Assembly: GCA_030512335.1 (NCBI GenBank)
Contig: JAULSU010000003.1
Coordinates: 4,278,001-4,342,000, forward strand
DNA: 64,000 nt
Origin: Immersiella caudata
Taxonomy: Eukaryota > Ascomycota > Sordariomycetes > Sordariales > Lasiosphaeriaceae
Direction: 5' to 3'
Shown here: positions 21,390 through 32,368 of the stretch, one piece after another
How the letters are laid out: every line of letters begins with the position of its first letter
How positions within the stretch are numbered: position 1 is the stretch's first letter
The notes under the pieces: generated by a model
The model's input: only the letters and a program-made list of their open reading frames with translations
Told to the model about the DNA's origin: nothing
Database searches by the model: none
Position numbers and translations under genes: made by a program

Positions 21390-24300
21390 TCAAAACCACG
21401 ACTCTTCTGTCCTAGAGAGCACGGATGGTCCAAACTGCTCCAACAAAAGTTCCCTCTCTACCTCTTCCTGTGTTGATTTTGACCACCTCACCGCCGAAAT
21501 TCCTTTCCAGTGTGCAACAATGACGCCCAGAGTGAAACAAAGCTGAAATCCCACGACGCTTAAAACGATCGCTGAAAGTCTCGTATATTCCTGGTCGGAT
21601 GGTGAGGGATGAGACAGGTGTTCAAATGCCAGTCCAAACAAAAACCAAATGCTGGCCCCAGTAGTCGACAAATCCAAGCACGAAGAAAGTTGACGGTGGT
21701 AGGTTTTGAACAGCCTATCTAGGGGGCGAGGAGCAACCCCGTGCAAGACGACGGTGAAGGCTGCGGCCAAGGGCCAAAAGTAGACAATGAATAATGCATA
21801 GATATGCCAGCTGCTGGTATCTGGGTGGATGAGCAGAGGGCCGAGGAGGCCACAGATAACAGGGCATATCGCTAAGAGATAACGACCAGGTCGATGAATG
21901 GTTCTGCGTGCAGAAGCAGGAGGGGTGTTTCGTTTCGTGCCATGCTTCACCAAGGGGCGGAGGATCTCGTCGGTGTTTTGCCAGTGAACCGAGTGGAAGA
22001 CAGTGTTATCCCGTGTCTTGTCGTATAGTTCGAAGCTGTTGGCGTTCACAATCGCCTGGAGCTTGTCGAGTGTGGAGAAGGCGCTTGCGCCGTCGACTTC
22101 GAATGCCGCTGCCATCTGTCCTTCGCTGACGAAACGCTGAAGTGCTCGCATCACACCCCCCCTGGAAGATGATGTGCCCAAGAGGCTACTCAGAAGGGCA
22201 ATAGGAAGCAGGAAACTCAGACCGAGCGCAATGACGATACGTCCTTCTAAATACTTGCGGTCGCCTTTATCTTGAGGCGCAAATGCTGCAAGAAGCTGAA
22301 AGACGTAGAGCATGACGGCGAACCACGATCGAAGCCAGTTGCTTGCTCTGTTATCCGCAAGATCAACCGCTGCTTTTCTCCACACCGCAAGAGTGGATTC
22401 GCTCATGGGCGTGAAATGCCTGACCAGGTTCTGCAGGAGTTCAGGTTGAAAGAGGCCTGGATCGCAGATCTCTTGAAACCCTGCAAGAACTGTCGTAATG
22501 ATAGACACGCGAGCCTCAATTTCCTTTTTCTTTGACCCCTCGGCTAGCCCACTCAATTGAGCCATTTCCCGATGGGCCCATTTCCGGAACTGTGACCATG
22601 CGTGCAGTTTGTCAAGCAGCGACCACATAGCATCGATTGGGTCGCCCAGAACTTGCACAAGGTTTTGAAACCTTCTTTTGTTGATTGCTGTCAACCCGAC
22701 GTTGCTCAACAAGAGAATTATTGGAAGGATGCAAACCAATAATCGTAGACCGGCATCGTAGAGTGATCCATCGTAGAGCGAGTACGAAGTGTATGAAGAA
22801 CTGAGCCAACCCGGGCCTGGGACCACTGGGTTCCCTTCGGGACCGCCGGGAGTCGTCGAGCCCTCAGCTCCCCTGAGTAAAGTCGAGCCGACCCAGTTGT
22901 CGTCATGGGGGTTATTCTGGCAGTATTCATAGATAAAACTGGCACCATAATGCTCGAAAGGTTCGAATGAGGCCATTTCAAAACGCTTTAGGATCTCCAA
23001 CTTGCCGCCAGGATGTTGTGGTGGGATGTCGGTGTGAGACGGCCGGTTCGGTGGCACCTCGTGCCGCATGGGGCAAGCCGACAGGGAGAGCAGGACTAAG
23101 GGTAGAAAAATTCCCAAAGCAAATGTTGTAACCAAAATAGGAACAAAAAGCTTGAGAAAAGGCCGACTCAGTAACCCTGTTCCCCTCCTGGGTACCAACG
23201 TGGCGACGTCGCTGCTAGAACTTCTTAGTGGGGGTAGGTTCGAATGGCCATCGTCCAACCCTTGAGCAACGGTCGGACTATCGATATTCTCAAAAGGCAT
23301 CGATTCCGGGCCTGGAAATCCCACGGTGTTTTCTGAAAGTGCCGCGTCGAAGATGGTGGCATTGCTGGTATCGAATGCTGCCCTGATTTGCTCCAATGTT
23401 TGAGCAAGCGGGACCATGTAGCCAAACCCAAGTTCAGCATCAGCACCAATAACGTGGCCATAGACTTGGAAAGTCGCTCTGTTGACGATGATCGAGCCAC
23501 ATTCTCCCTTCTCAATGGCGCCTGACTCCAGGACAAAGGTCAGCGCCGGACAGAGCGCTCGATGCTTTTGTGTTGAGATATGGCTCAGGCCGCCGAGGAG
23601 AGTGCCCCGACGTGGACCGTACAGGCCCGAGACCATGTATACTTCCGTCTGGGAGAGCGGCGGCGGGGCGATGCCGCGTAACCGGATGGGCGGGCTATTT
23701 AGGCTGAGCGAGATCAGGTTGTGTGACAAGGCGTCTTGTTGTGGTTCGATCAGGGCCCAGTCGAGAAACGCGCATTGCTCCGACAAAGTCACGAGGGGGC
23801 GAACTCGATTCGCTGTACTCTGGTGGGATGATTTGGTGCGGGCGATGTGACCGCTGCCGTTTGTGGTTTTTGGGCCTGTCCTTGGTTCGAATAGATGATC
23901 CACCGTGAGAATTCGAACATCATTCCCGATCTGAAGGGACACCCCAAGAGTCGCGCTGCGACCTTCCAAGCGGGCCAAACTCCCGCAAAAAGACCGGTGA
24001 TTGTCTCTTGGTTCCAATATGACACGGTCAGCTGCCCTTCGGGCCAGAGGCAATCCTGGCCGAGGAAATAAAACGATATCGAATGTCCGGGGCGGCGGCT
24101 TGTTGATCTGTGCCGGGGAGTTCTTCGCCCTATGCTTTGCTTTCTTTGGTCTTCGCGGAATTTTGGGTTTAACCCTGCAATGTAGTCCATCTGAAATGCA
24201 CTTGGTGAACCAGCTGCGGAGAACGTCTTCATCGTCCTTGTGGCAACTGATGACAATAGCCGGGGCCGATGCCTCGGCCGAAGTGCCTACCATCCGCTGG

Positions 24301-24815
24301 CTGTAGATGAGCCCATCGGCGCGATCGCGGAGCGTCTTATGCGAGTCGACAGCCCGTTTGAGCTCCCCAATGACAAATTGGTAATGCTCTTCGTACTCTT
24401 CTACGCTCCATCCAGCTGATTGAACGGGTCTCCCAAGCCAAATTTTGTCCTTACTTCCAGGGAGCGTAACGCCCTCAACGAGAAGCCTGTTTGCTGTAGT
24501 TGGCGAACGAGCTGGAGATGGACCGTTTCCTGTTTTTGACGCAGAGTTTGGGTCCTCGCGAGGTGAGCCGTCGACGAGCGTGCGAAGCGACTCCTCAGTC
24601 CACCCTCGTGAAATGCTCGAGTCGAACGCGGTGTAGGCTGATGTTTCCCCTGCCCTCTCTTTCGAGTTGGCCACGGAGAAAGCCCGTGGGCCCGCACCCA
24701 AGGTGGGCGGGATAGGGAGTTCGCTTTGCGCGGGCCAATCGAGAAATTTGGAGGACTCTTGAGATCGAAATACGTCGAAGAAGCGAACCAGAAACCCGGC
24801 GAGCCCTGATGACAT
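21390..24815 (-). CDS. Polytopic membrane protein with a chymotrypsin-like (Cys-nucleophile) domain
   Basis: A single exon of 1,141 residues from ATG 24815 (MSSGLAGFLVRFFDVFR). An in-frame ATG at 24887 is an alternative start. Residues about 285-480 read as a trypsin-like fold of the kind found in fungal orphan proteins: ILTVDHLFEP (H307), CAFLDWALIE (D352), and KGECGSIIV followed by VYGHVIGADAELGFGYMVPL. The usual GDSG nucleophile is replaced by G-E-C-G (C439), so if active it would be a cysteine protease. C-terminal to this are about eight hydrophobic helices, starting with LFVPILVTTFALGIFLPLVL and ending with LSVVGFQLCFTLGVIVAHW. They surround a soluble region with helical repeats. It is divergent from the gene at 25291. 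Function unknown; the protease assignment is inference from motif order. Confidence 0.72.
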   Translation of the reverse strand: MSSGLAGFLVRFFDVFRSQESSKFLDWPAQSELPIPPTLGAGPRAFSVANSKERAGETSAYTAFDSSISRGWTEESLRTLVDGSPREDPNSASKTGNGPSPARSPTTANRLLVEGVTLPGSKDKIWLGRPVQSAGWSVEEYEEHYQFVIGELKRAVDSHKTLRDRADGLIYSQRMVGTSAEASAPAIVISCHKDDEDVLRSWFTKCISDGLHCRVKPKIPRRPKKAKHRAKNSPAQINKPPPRTFDIVLFPRPGLPLARRAADRVILEPRDNHRSFCGSLARLEGRSATLGVSLQIGNDVRILTVDHLFEPRTGPKTTNGSGHIARTKSSHQSTANRVRPLVTLSEQCAFLDWALIEPQQDALSHNLISLSLNSPPIRLRGIAPPPLSQTEVYMVSGLYGPRRGTLLGGLSHISTQKHRALCPALTFVLESGAIEKGECGSIIVNRATFQVYGHVIGADAELGFGYMVPLAQTLEQIRAAFDTSNATIFDAALSENTVGFPGPESMPFENIDSPTVAQGLDDGHSNLPPLRSSSSDVATLVPRRGTGLLSRPFLKLFVPILVTTFALGIFLPLVLLSLSACPMRHEVPPNRPSHTDIPPQHPGGKLEILKRFEMASFEPFEHYGASFIYEYCQNNPHDDNWVGSTLLRGAEGSTTPGGPEGNPVVPGPGWLSSSYTSYSLYDGSLYDAGLRLLVCILPIILLLSNVGLTAINKRRFQNLVQVLGDPIDAMWSLLDKLHAWSQFRKWAHREMAQLSGLAEGSKKKEIEARVSIITTVLAGFQEICDPGLFQPELLQNLVRHFTPMSESTLAVWRKAAVDLADNRASNWLRSWFAVMLYVFQLLAAFAPQDKGDRKYLEGRIVIALGLSFLLPIALLSSLLGTSSSRGGVMRALQRFVSEGQMAAAFEVDGASAFSTLDKLQAIVNANSFELYDKTRDNTVFHSVHWQNTDEILRPLVKHGTKRNTPPASARRTIHRPGRYLLAICPVICGLLGPLLIHPDTSSWHIYALFIVYFWPLAAAFTVVLHGVAPRPLDRLFKTYHRQLSSCLDLSTTGASIWFLFGLAFEHLSHPSPSDQEYTRLSAIVLSVVGFQLCFTLGVIVAHWKGISAVRWSKSTQEEVERELLLEQFGPSVLSRTEESWF

Positions 24816-25290
24816 CACGTCCCGTTCGGCGAAGAGGAAGACAGCTGAAGTGCCAGAGCAACAAACGATTGGCCCTAAATTGGACATCAAGCAGTCATCG
24901 CATGTTATGGCCTTGGGCAAGCGGGTGATGGTAGAAGTGGGGGAAGAATTGAGTGGGTTCTGCCCAGTAGATGGAGTGGAGTGGGTCGGAGAGCTGGAAA
25001 GCAGGGAATTTGGGGGTGAGTGGTGGTTCCGCACTGGACGGTGAGGCTGAGCGCCTAAAATCTGAGCAGAGAGGAGGGAGCCCCTGGGCCTGTGTTTCGG
25101 TCATGATTGGTTATCGGAACTTGATTGGACGCCAAGGCAGAATCTGAAAGGGTGAAGCGGTAAAATCCGAGACCGACAAAAGGCAGTCGTCCTTTCCCAT
25201 CTCAAGTTCGCTCCACACCAGACCTCCGGCCGACACCACGCCTTCCGTCGAACCTAGAGTCGCCGTCTGAGTCGGACCGAGCTGCCCAAA
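24816..25290. other. Bidirectional promoter region
   Basis: 475 bp separating two divergent membrane-protein genes, suggesting possible co-regulation. No repeated site was recognised. Confidence 0.5.
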
Positions 25291-26429
25291 ATGACGCCTC
25301 AAGAATTGCAGCACAGGAAGAGGATATCGCAGCAAATCCTCGGCCGAGATGGAGAATTCCTGTCATATTTCCGGGTTTACGATGATCTGGTGCAGCGAAA
25401 TAATGATTTTCACGTCACAATCGAGGCACCGCAGGTTCAATCGATCACCGACGACTCTGTGCTCCTTGCTGTTGGCGTGCTACGTTCCAGCTTCCCCAGA
25501 ACGCTAAAGGAAACGGTGGAGCACTGCCAGCAACTCGCAGCCTCTGAACGGAGGCCCCATTTCCACGAAAAGGCCCTCAACGTGGCTTGCATGGCCATGT
25601 TTATGATCGATCCGGCAGCAAAGGAAAACCATGCAGCCGACTTCACAGTTGGTGACTACCGGCCGTCGTCATGGAGATTGGACGAAACCCTTGGGGCCTT
25701 CATCAACCGCCTCTTCCCGCCAAGCCTTGCAGTCTCGCAGGAAGCGGCAAAAGTTGCCGTTGGATATCGAGCAGTGAGGGCGCGAAAGCTGCAAAGACGC
25801 CTAGGCGCCCGTTTCCGCCCGACAAACAACTTGGCAGAGCATCTCCTGTTCGACGAAAAGCGGAATTCCCTCTACGTCTTCCACCACGCCGAGTTCCTCA
25901 AAGCGCAGCTCAGCCGATACCAAGGCAAGACGGACCCTCTGGTCATTGGCCTCGAACAGAGCCTCGCGGAGTGAGTTGCACCCGACTTCATCACAGTCCA
26001 TACTGACGACGGGCATTCAGGGGCGCTCTGCCTCCCCAGCTCTTAGTAGAAACGCTCTACACCCTGCAAGCAGTCCTCTTCCCATCCATCGACCCTGAAT
26101 CAGCTCAGATACTGGATGAACTCATCGAGAGGCGAGGTTTTGATCCCGATTGTGCAGAGTACGAAGGATACAAGGTGTTCCGAGAGCCCCCGGCGAGCTT
26201 TCGCTTCGTCTTTTGGGGAGAGCGCATGGCGCATCTTCATCAACTCATGCGTCGCCGTCCGCCACGAAACAAACTCGAGCGTTGGTTTCACCGGCACAGC
26301 ACAGAGGGGAACGCGTTGTTTATTGCCTTGCTTGCCCTTTTCATCTCGATACTGGTTGGCATCGTGAGCATCGCGCTCAACTGCATCCAAATTTGGATGA
26401 CCTGGTACACTTGGAAATACACGCCATGA
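25291..26429 (+). CDS. Tail-anchored fungal protein of unknown function
   Basis: Two exons (25291-25970, 26021-26429) separated by a 50-bp GTGAGT..CAG intron encode 362 residues. The body is soluble and alpha-helical, opening MTPQELQHRKRISQQILGRD. It includes KALNVACMAMFMIDPAAKEN and an Arg-rich region YRAVRARKLQRRLGARF. The last about 40 residues form a single membrane helix (GNALFIALLALFISILVGIVSIAL) followed by an aromatic tail (WMTWYTWKYTP). From memory, such C-terminal NALFIALLALFISI segments recur in orphan proteins of Sordariomycetes; the family has no known role. Its head-to-head arrangement with the protease-like membrane protein suggests joint regulation. Coding status is secure from length and splice quality. 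Confidence 0.75.
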
Positions 26430-26525
26430 TCGACTGAAGTCTCAGAAACAGGGAACCTCCAATTCACCCTCGGCGCACGGCCCCGGAAGCCTAGCAATCC
26501 ACCTATTGCAGCATCCCGCACCAAC

Positions 26526-27500
26526 TCAACGTCGCTTCGCCATGATCACATCCCACCGATTCTTCTTCAGCCTCAGCTCCTCCCTGGCGAAATGCGTCAC
26601 CGCTCTCTCAGGCAAGACGTAATCCGCCAGTGCAAGCTGGAGGTCGTGGCTCCAGTAGGGGCTGATATGCCTCCACTTCCGGCTCACCGCCCCATCCACA
26701 CCTCCCACCACGGCGTCTCCAAATACCTCGCACGTCGGCGCCCCTTCGGCCATGACGTTGGCTTGACTCTGCACCTCGCCCGGGACAACCGCAAGACAGT
26801 CGATGTGCGCAGTCGCCGGGTCATCCTCGAGCTCCCGTGCCAACGCGGTGGTGAACGAGTAGTTGAAGGCCTTGGTGGCACTGTACATCACCAGCCACGG
26901 CACACCGACACGGCCCGCCGATGAAAGGTTGAGAATAAGCGACCTCTCTCCCTTCTGCCTCTTCGACGTCGACGAAAGAACCGGCAGCATGGCATTCGTC
27001 AGACGCGCCATGAACCGCGCGTTCAAATCCACATGGGCATCGACCTCCGCCGTGGTGAAGGTGCTGAGACAGCGCATCGGCGGATCAGCCAAGGGTATCC
27101 CGCCGACGTTGTTGACAAGAATCGAAATCTTGAGATCCGATATGCTCTTCACCGCCTCCTCAATCTGCCTCGGCGTTGCGGTCCGCGCACAGAGCACCAG
27201 CGTGCGCACCTTTGGGGAATTTAGACTTTTGGCGGCCGCTGCGAGCTCATCCGGGAGATGCCCAAGGAGAATGACGCCGAACCCTTGGCGCACGAGAGCC
27301 CGGGCGATGGCGAGACCGATGCCTGCGCTCGCGCCGGTGATGAGCGCGTAGCTGTCAGCGCCAGCGCGTTTGTACGCGATCAGGGGCCGGGATGGTCTCC
27401 AGAAGTGGTAAAGGAGAAATTGTCCTGCCCAGTAGAGGACGCGGAGCGTGACGAGGGCGCCGATGCCGGCGAGACCGGTGATGAGGGGACCGGCAGCCAT
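26526..27500 (-). CDS. Short-chain dehydrogenase, very-long-chain 3-ketoacyl-CoA reductase-like
   Basis: A single exon of 324 residues from ATG 27500. An N-terminal hydrophobic segment (GPLITGLAGIGALVTLRVLYWAGQ) anchors it, probably to the ER. The Rossmann cofactor motif TGASAGIG, the NNVGG motif (structural NAG equivalent) and the catalytic YSATK with its upstream Ser (LILNLSSAG) are all present. Together with the membrane anchor and length this is the pattern of the HSD17B12/Ifa38 group, which performs the first reduction in very-long-chain fatty acid elongation using NADPH. A divergent steroid or alcohol dehydrogenase is also possible. It is convergent with, and about 100 bp from, the tail-anchored protein gene. 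Confidence 0.85.
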   Translation of the reverse strand: MAAGPLITGLAGIGALVTLRVLYWAGQFLLYHFWRPSRPLIAYKRAGADSYALITGASAGIGLAIARALVRQGFGVILLGHLPDELAAAAKSLNSPKVRTLVLCARTATPRQIEEAVKSISDLKISILVNNVGGIPLADPPMRCLSTFTTAEVDAHVDLNARFMARLTNAMLPVLSSTSKRQKGERSLILNLSSAGRVGVPWLVMYSATKAFNYSFTTALARELEDDPATAHIDCLAVVPGEVQSQANVMAEGAPTCEVFGDAVVGGVDGAVSRKWRHISPYWSHDLQLALADYVLPERAVTHFAREELRLKKNRWDVIMAKRR

Positions 27501-27974
27501 GTTTTCGGATGGAGGGATGTCGAGATTGGCTTTCGTGAACCGCGACCCCGCGTCTCTTCTCGGTTCAAAGTTTTCGGCGGGGACGCGCAGGATTCAGCCC
27601 TACCCCATGGCGTCGCATCGCCGCTAGCGAAGAGTGCGGTGGAGCCCAATTTTGAACAAATCGCATTCGAGGGACACCACTGCAGGCCCACTCTGACTTG
27701 CTCTCGAGACTCGGAACAAGACGGTTCGTATTAGTGATCGGTAGGTAGGTAGGTAGGCACTGTAATCCTCTTTCCTCTCCGAGCTCACCAAGTTGCTGAT
27801 CGGTATTCTCATCCAGCCACTGGCATATCCGTCAAAGTGTAGAAATAGAACCACAACAGCCCCAAAATTTATTATATTATAGTGTCCAGCCAAAAAGTAA
27901 CCCCCCTAAGCCAATATATCGCACAACATGTTTTCATTGAGACATCTCACATAACAAGGCCGAACTCAAATCTT
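27501..27974. other. Intergenic, short (TAGG)n run
   Basis: Upstream of the SDR gene and 3' flank of the carboxylesterase. A TAGG microsatellite of about four to five units lies near 27741-27757, and there is an AT-rich stretch around 27868-27885. Confidence 0.5.
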
Positions 27975-29799
27975 TCAAGCAGTCAACTCAGACAGCCAAA
28001 ACCTGCATCGCGCATTTGCCGCCGGATCCCTCACAACAGGGAATCCAGTTCCAGTGATATTAGCCACATTTGCGGAAGACCCATACAAAGGAAGCTGCGT
28101 CGCCGTGCTGCCAGCACCAACTCCTTTGGCAGCAAAGTCGACAAACCATCTTTGCATCGTGACAGCCGCATCGGCTGAGACAGGAATACCCAGTCCATCG
28201 GAAGCACCTCCGTTGAAGAAGGTGTAGCTCGTATCCTGCGCGTGCATGCCGGGGAAGATGGAGAACAGGTATCCTCGGGTTTGGTTGGAATACGCAAGGC
28301 TTGTGCCAAAGGCGAAGCAATCGATCAGACCCTCGGCGATAGCAAGCTTAGTACGGCCTACCTGGTTGGTGTAGGGCTGTGCGCCGGAGAAGTCGGGTGG
28401 GTAGATGGTGGTTGCAAGGGTGTTGATCTTGGACGCAGGCGCGGAGGGCATGAGGCCTTGCAGGTAGGATCGGAATCCAGCATCGTCGGGGATGCGCGGG
28501 TCGGTGAAGAGGAGGCCTTCGTCGAGGTTGTGGGCGACAAGAACTTCGATGTTTTTATTGACGCGGCCTTTAGCGAGGAGCTCGCCGGGGTAGTCGGGGA
28601 TGTAGAGGCCGTCGACGTTGGGCCCTGTGGTTTTGGTTAGTGCTATGCTACGAAACTGGTCAGGGGTGGTCATACCAAACACAGTGGATGCAAAGGGTGC
28701 TGTGCCAATCATGGCCGCGTTGACGGCGGCGAGCTGAGCTGAAGTCTTGGCTCGTGCTTCAGAGTACGACGACACGTTGGCAATGGACAGGAACTGGTTG
28801 TAGAGTTGGGCGTTGAGGGTCGCATCCTGATGAGGCTTGATGGCAGGGCTCTGGATGATGGCCCTGTCGAACGGCAACGTGAAGTCAATACCACCAAAGG
28901 CAGAGAGATGGCTAACAATGCAACCGGCACCGGCCGACTCTCCGATGACGGTAATGTCCTTTGGGTTGCCGCCGAAGCGCCGGATGTTGAAGCGCACCCA
29001 CTCCAATGCGAGACGTTGGTCAAGGAGTGCGGCGTTGGATGCAGTGTCCCACATCCACTGCGTGCGAGGCGGAAACCCAAACAGACCCCTGAAACAAAAT
29101 AGATTGTCAGTTGATGTGGAAGCAAAGATGGGCCACAGGGATACATACAGACGGTAATTAATCGCCACAAACACAACACCCGGAGCACCGTCACGGCGAC
29201 TCTGAGCAATGAGCCCCGCAGGATTCACCTCGTTCTTGGCGCCCTCAATGTACCCACCACCATGAATCCAAACCATAACAGGCAGCGGCTTAGCCAGAGT
29301 CCCAGCAACCTGCGCATCATAGGCCGCCTTGGGAACCGAAACGTCCAAGAGCAAGCAGTCCTCCGACTGCTCTCCAGGCGCCGAAGGCGGCGGGCCCATG
29401 GGAGGGCTGATCCCTCCCTCGATGAGGCGCTGAATCACAAGCGGGATCGAGTGTTGGAACCAGGGGGCGCCTGACTGGAGACACTTGCGCGGCTGGGAGC
29501 CATCGTTGACGGTGCGGTTCACGCTCAGGAGCGGGATAGGGGCGCGAAAGCGAAGCTCGCCGAGGGGGGGTTCAGCGTAGGGGATGTTGTTGAAGCTGTA
29601 GTATTCTCCTGTGGCCTGCGGTGTGTCAGGGCCCTGTCATCGCAAAGGAGGGAGAGTGCTTGTGGGGGGGGGGGGGGGGCGCACTGACGTTCAGCTGTGC
29701 GCGATGGACAGATTTCCCCAGGTCGATGACAGGGAGGGTTTGCGCCAGTGATGTGGTTGCCGCAAGCAGCAGCAGCACCGGAAAGTGGGGGTTGGGCAT
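27975..29799 (-). CDS. Secreted type-B carboxylesterase
   Basis: Four exons (29799-29689, 29615-29149, 29088-28676, 28624-27975) encode 546 residues. Introns: GTCAGT..CAG (contains a G15 tract on the plus strand), GTATGT..CAG, and a 51-bp GTATGA..CAG intron with a CACTAACC branch site. The last is in frame and stop-free, so retention is possible. The signal peptide is MPNPHFPVLLLLAATTSLAQ. Family signatures: NIPYAEPPLGELRF, EDCLLLDVSVP, the oxyanion WIHGGGY, INYRLGLFGF across a splice junction, and the nucleophile elbow GESAGAG (S244). The acid lies near NLDEGLLFTD and the His near GMHAQDTSYTF. It hydrolyses carboxylic esters outside the cell. The natural substrate is unknown. Confidence 0.9.
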
Positions 29800-30648
29800 T
29801 TTTACGCTTTGTGCTTGGGGGACTTGGAGGGGTCAACTGCAGAAAGACGAAAGAGGGGAAAGAAAAAAAAAATGAGTGACAGGAAGGAGCAACTAACAGG
29901 AAGTCAATGTTGGACACCACCTGGAGAATTCAACGAAACGATGCGATCAGTCTGCCCTCCGTTTATTTATGTAGACGTCAATCTGTGTCAGTTGATGCCA
30001 AGCGTTGAAACCCGCAGTATTCTTAGCAGCGATAGCGTGCTGCACCAATCTCAGTGAACAGACCAAGCAGTGATCAGTCCGGCGCTGGCTGAAGCTGGTA
30101 CTGCGATCCAAATGCAGCTCTCTTCTGGTTCAGCAGACGGCTAACGAAACACGAGCAGCAATTATCCCTGGGCTCATTTTATCACAACGCAAGAATTCTC
30201 GGTGAGGGCTAGTCTCGTGCATGTTTGAGCCAAGATGCATGTGGTCGCCGTTCCGGAGCGGGGCCGGTGGGAGGCAGTCAGGCCGTCGGTATCTCCGGGG
30301 TGCATCCTTGCTAGCATTGTTCTGTTTCTCAGCACAGCAATGTCAGTTCAAAACGCAACTGGACGCCCCCGAGGGGGACCGAGCCTCTACGCTAAACTGG
30401 ACCTCGGTGTGACCTAGCCCGAGAACAGCCCTGGGGTCGACCACTTGGGTTGGCAGTGCGCCCGGACTGCGGTGGGAGTTGGAAGCCCAAGACAAAACAT
30501 CCTGGAAATCTGGTCTTCGGTAGTTGCGTGCGGTAGTTTGGGAGGAAAACAAGCGAGTTTGGGCATGGTGCCCAAGTTCAACCAAATCTGCAAATAACAA
30601 CGCTGACGAAACTACCTCTCCTTTTCCAAGACATCCGGCTTCCCGTTT
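29800..30648. other. Intergenic, no gene recognised
   Basis: Promoter side of the carboxylesterase and 3' flank of the receptor gene. No repeats or coding signal. Confidence 0.5.
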
Positions 30649-31927
30649 TTACTGATGGACACCGCTTCCCACCGACGCCAGCTCAATATCAATCTCCGTC
30701 TTCCTCTGAATCCATCCTCGCTGGGATCCATTCCCCCTTTTCTCCTCCAACAAACCCCCTTCGTCCTCTTCACTCACGGCCGCAATCCTCGTAGACGTCG
30801 CATTGCGAGCCGTCCCATCGAAAGCGTCCCCTCCTCTTGGCCGGCTAGAAAGCCGCACCCCCGACCTTACATGAAGCTGATCCGTCACAATGATGCCCAC
30901 ATTCCCCTGAGTCTTGCTGCCACTTCCCGCAGTCGCGTGCGTGAGGATGCCCACGCGTCCGAGGAACCTCAGGGAGGCAGCGCGCAGACACGGGATGCAC
31001 GCCGCAATGATGCCCACCTGGGCCTCGATGCTCGCCCACAGCGCGATCGACATGCCGTGTCCGGACGGGTCATCCGTCTGGTCGAACCGCTGCACCATGA
31101 CGGTCTTGACGACCGACGCCGCGGAGGCGAGGAGGCCGAGGCTCATCAGCGCGCCGATGATGAGACGGTCTCGCAACGAACGGCGAACTTGGTGCAAGAA
31201 GGTGAGTGGGATCAGTGCAAAGATGATGTCGGTGACGATGACGAGGATCGATGCCGTCGTCATGCTGATCTTGAACGCGTTCTCCCCCCAGCAGCTCGAC
31301 GCGGGGACGGTAGGATCCCAGAGCGCGTTTATGGGCACGCAGCGGGTCGTCTGCATGATGGTGATAAACACTGCCGTGGCAAGCTGAAGCCCGATGATGC
31401 ACTTGAGAAAGACAGCCCAGCCGCGAGTCCGTTGAAACCGGAGAAGCATCGTCGCGATGCTCGTCTTGAGGAGTGCAACCGACCAGGTGGACGTGATCTC
31501 GGCGACGAGGCTGAGCGGAGCGGCCTGGGTGATGTAGCTGAAGGGTAGGAACTCGGGTCGCGTGGGTCCGAGAATGCGCGAGACGGAGGCGATGACGACG
31601 GCCATGTCAATGACGCCAAAGATCTGGAATATCCATGGAGTGTCAGGCTATACATGGCAAAGGACAGTGTTGCGGGTGTTGGTCGGGACGAACAAAGGCG
31701 CCGATGATCAGGTGGTCATCAACGTCGAATCCCATCGATTTCCACCTCGTTGCGAGTCGCATGGTGACGATGGCGGACGAGAGAAAGACCAAGGCCGTCA
31801 CGGCCGACGTGTAAGCGCGTGCGTTGCTGTATTGTAGATCTGACACTGGGAGACCGGGCATGTCCGGCGGGAAGCCTGGTGGGCCTGCCATTGTCGTCTC
31901 GTTGGGTCTTGATCCCGCGGATGCCAT
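30649..31927 (-). CDS. PTH11-like seven-helix integral membrane protein (rhodopsin-fold domain)
   Basis: Two exons (31927-31694, 31623-30649) with a 70-bp GTTCGT..CAG intron encode 402 residues. The start is MASAGSRPNETT. It shows the typical order of fungal PTH11-related receptors: helix 1 (AVTALVFLSSAIVTMRLATRW), then the FDVDDHLIIGAF helix, SVALLKTSIATMLLRF, the Cys pair region TTRCVPINALWDP/SSCWGEN, helix 5 (ASILVIVTDIIFALIPLTFL), and helices 6-7 ending in IEAQVGIIAACIPCLRA. The cytosolic tail of about 110 residues is Ser/Gly/Arg-rich. There is no extracellular CFEM domain. Such proteins are candidate surface-sensing GPCRs. The ligand is unknown. Confidence 0.87.
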
Positions 31928-32328
31928 TGACGCCGCCTCTTCCTGAGTTTGACAGTTGGCCAGACGGTTATAACTCGAAGGCTCCAATCCGTCTCTCTCC
32001 TCGCAGCATCGATTTTCCTGACCGAGTGTGATGGCCAAGAGGCCCCCTGCAGTGAAGAGATCCGGTGTGGGGAACGCCCCGCGCAACAATCTTGGTATTT
32101 TTGCGCGAAAACCCACCAAATGCAGGCGATCGCGCTCGGATGAGTCCCTGTGCATTTCACACCATGCCTGAATCGGTGCACCACTGAACGACACACTAGC
32201 TTACAGGCTGGGTCCTTGGCACGTCAACATCGGTGTGCCACACATACTTGAGATGAGCGAAAGAGATGAAGACAAGTAACCAGGTTCAGTTTGCAGCTAG
32301 CCTGGAATCAAGGGCTCGAAGCTCGAGC

Positions 32329-32368
<40 letters not shown>

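Noticed and set aside
30655..31548. Long plus-strand open frame (297 codons)
   Set aside because: Antisense shadow of the PTH11-like receptor; low-complexity Arg/Asp-rich text without family motifs.
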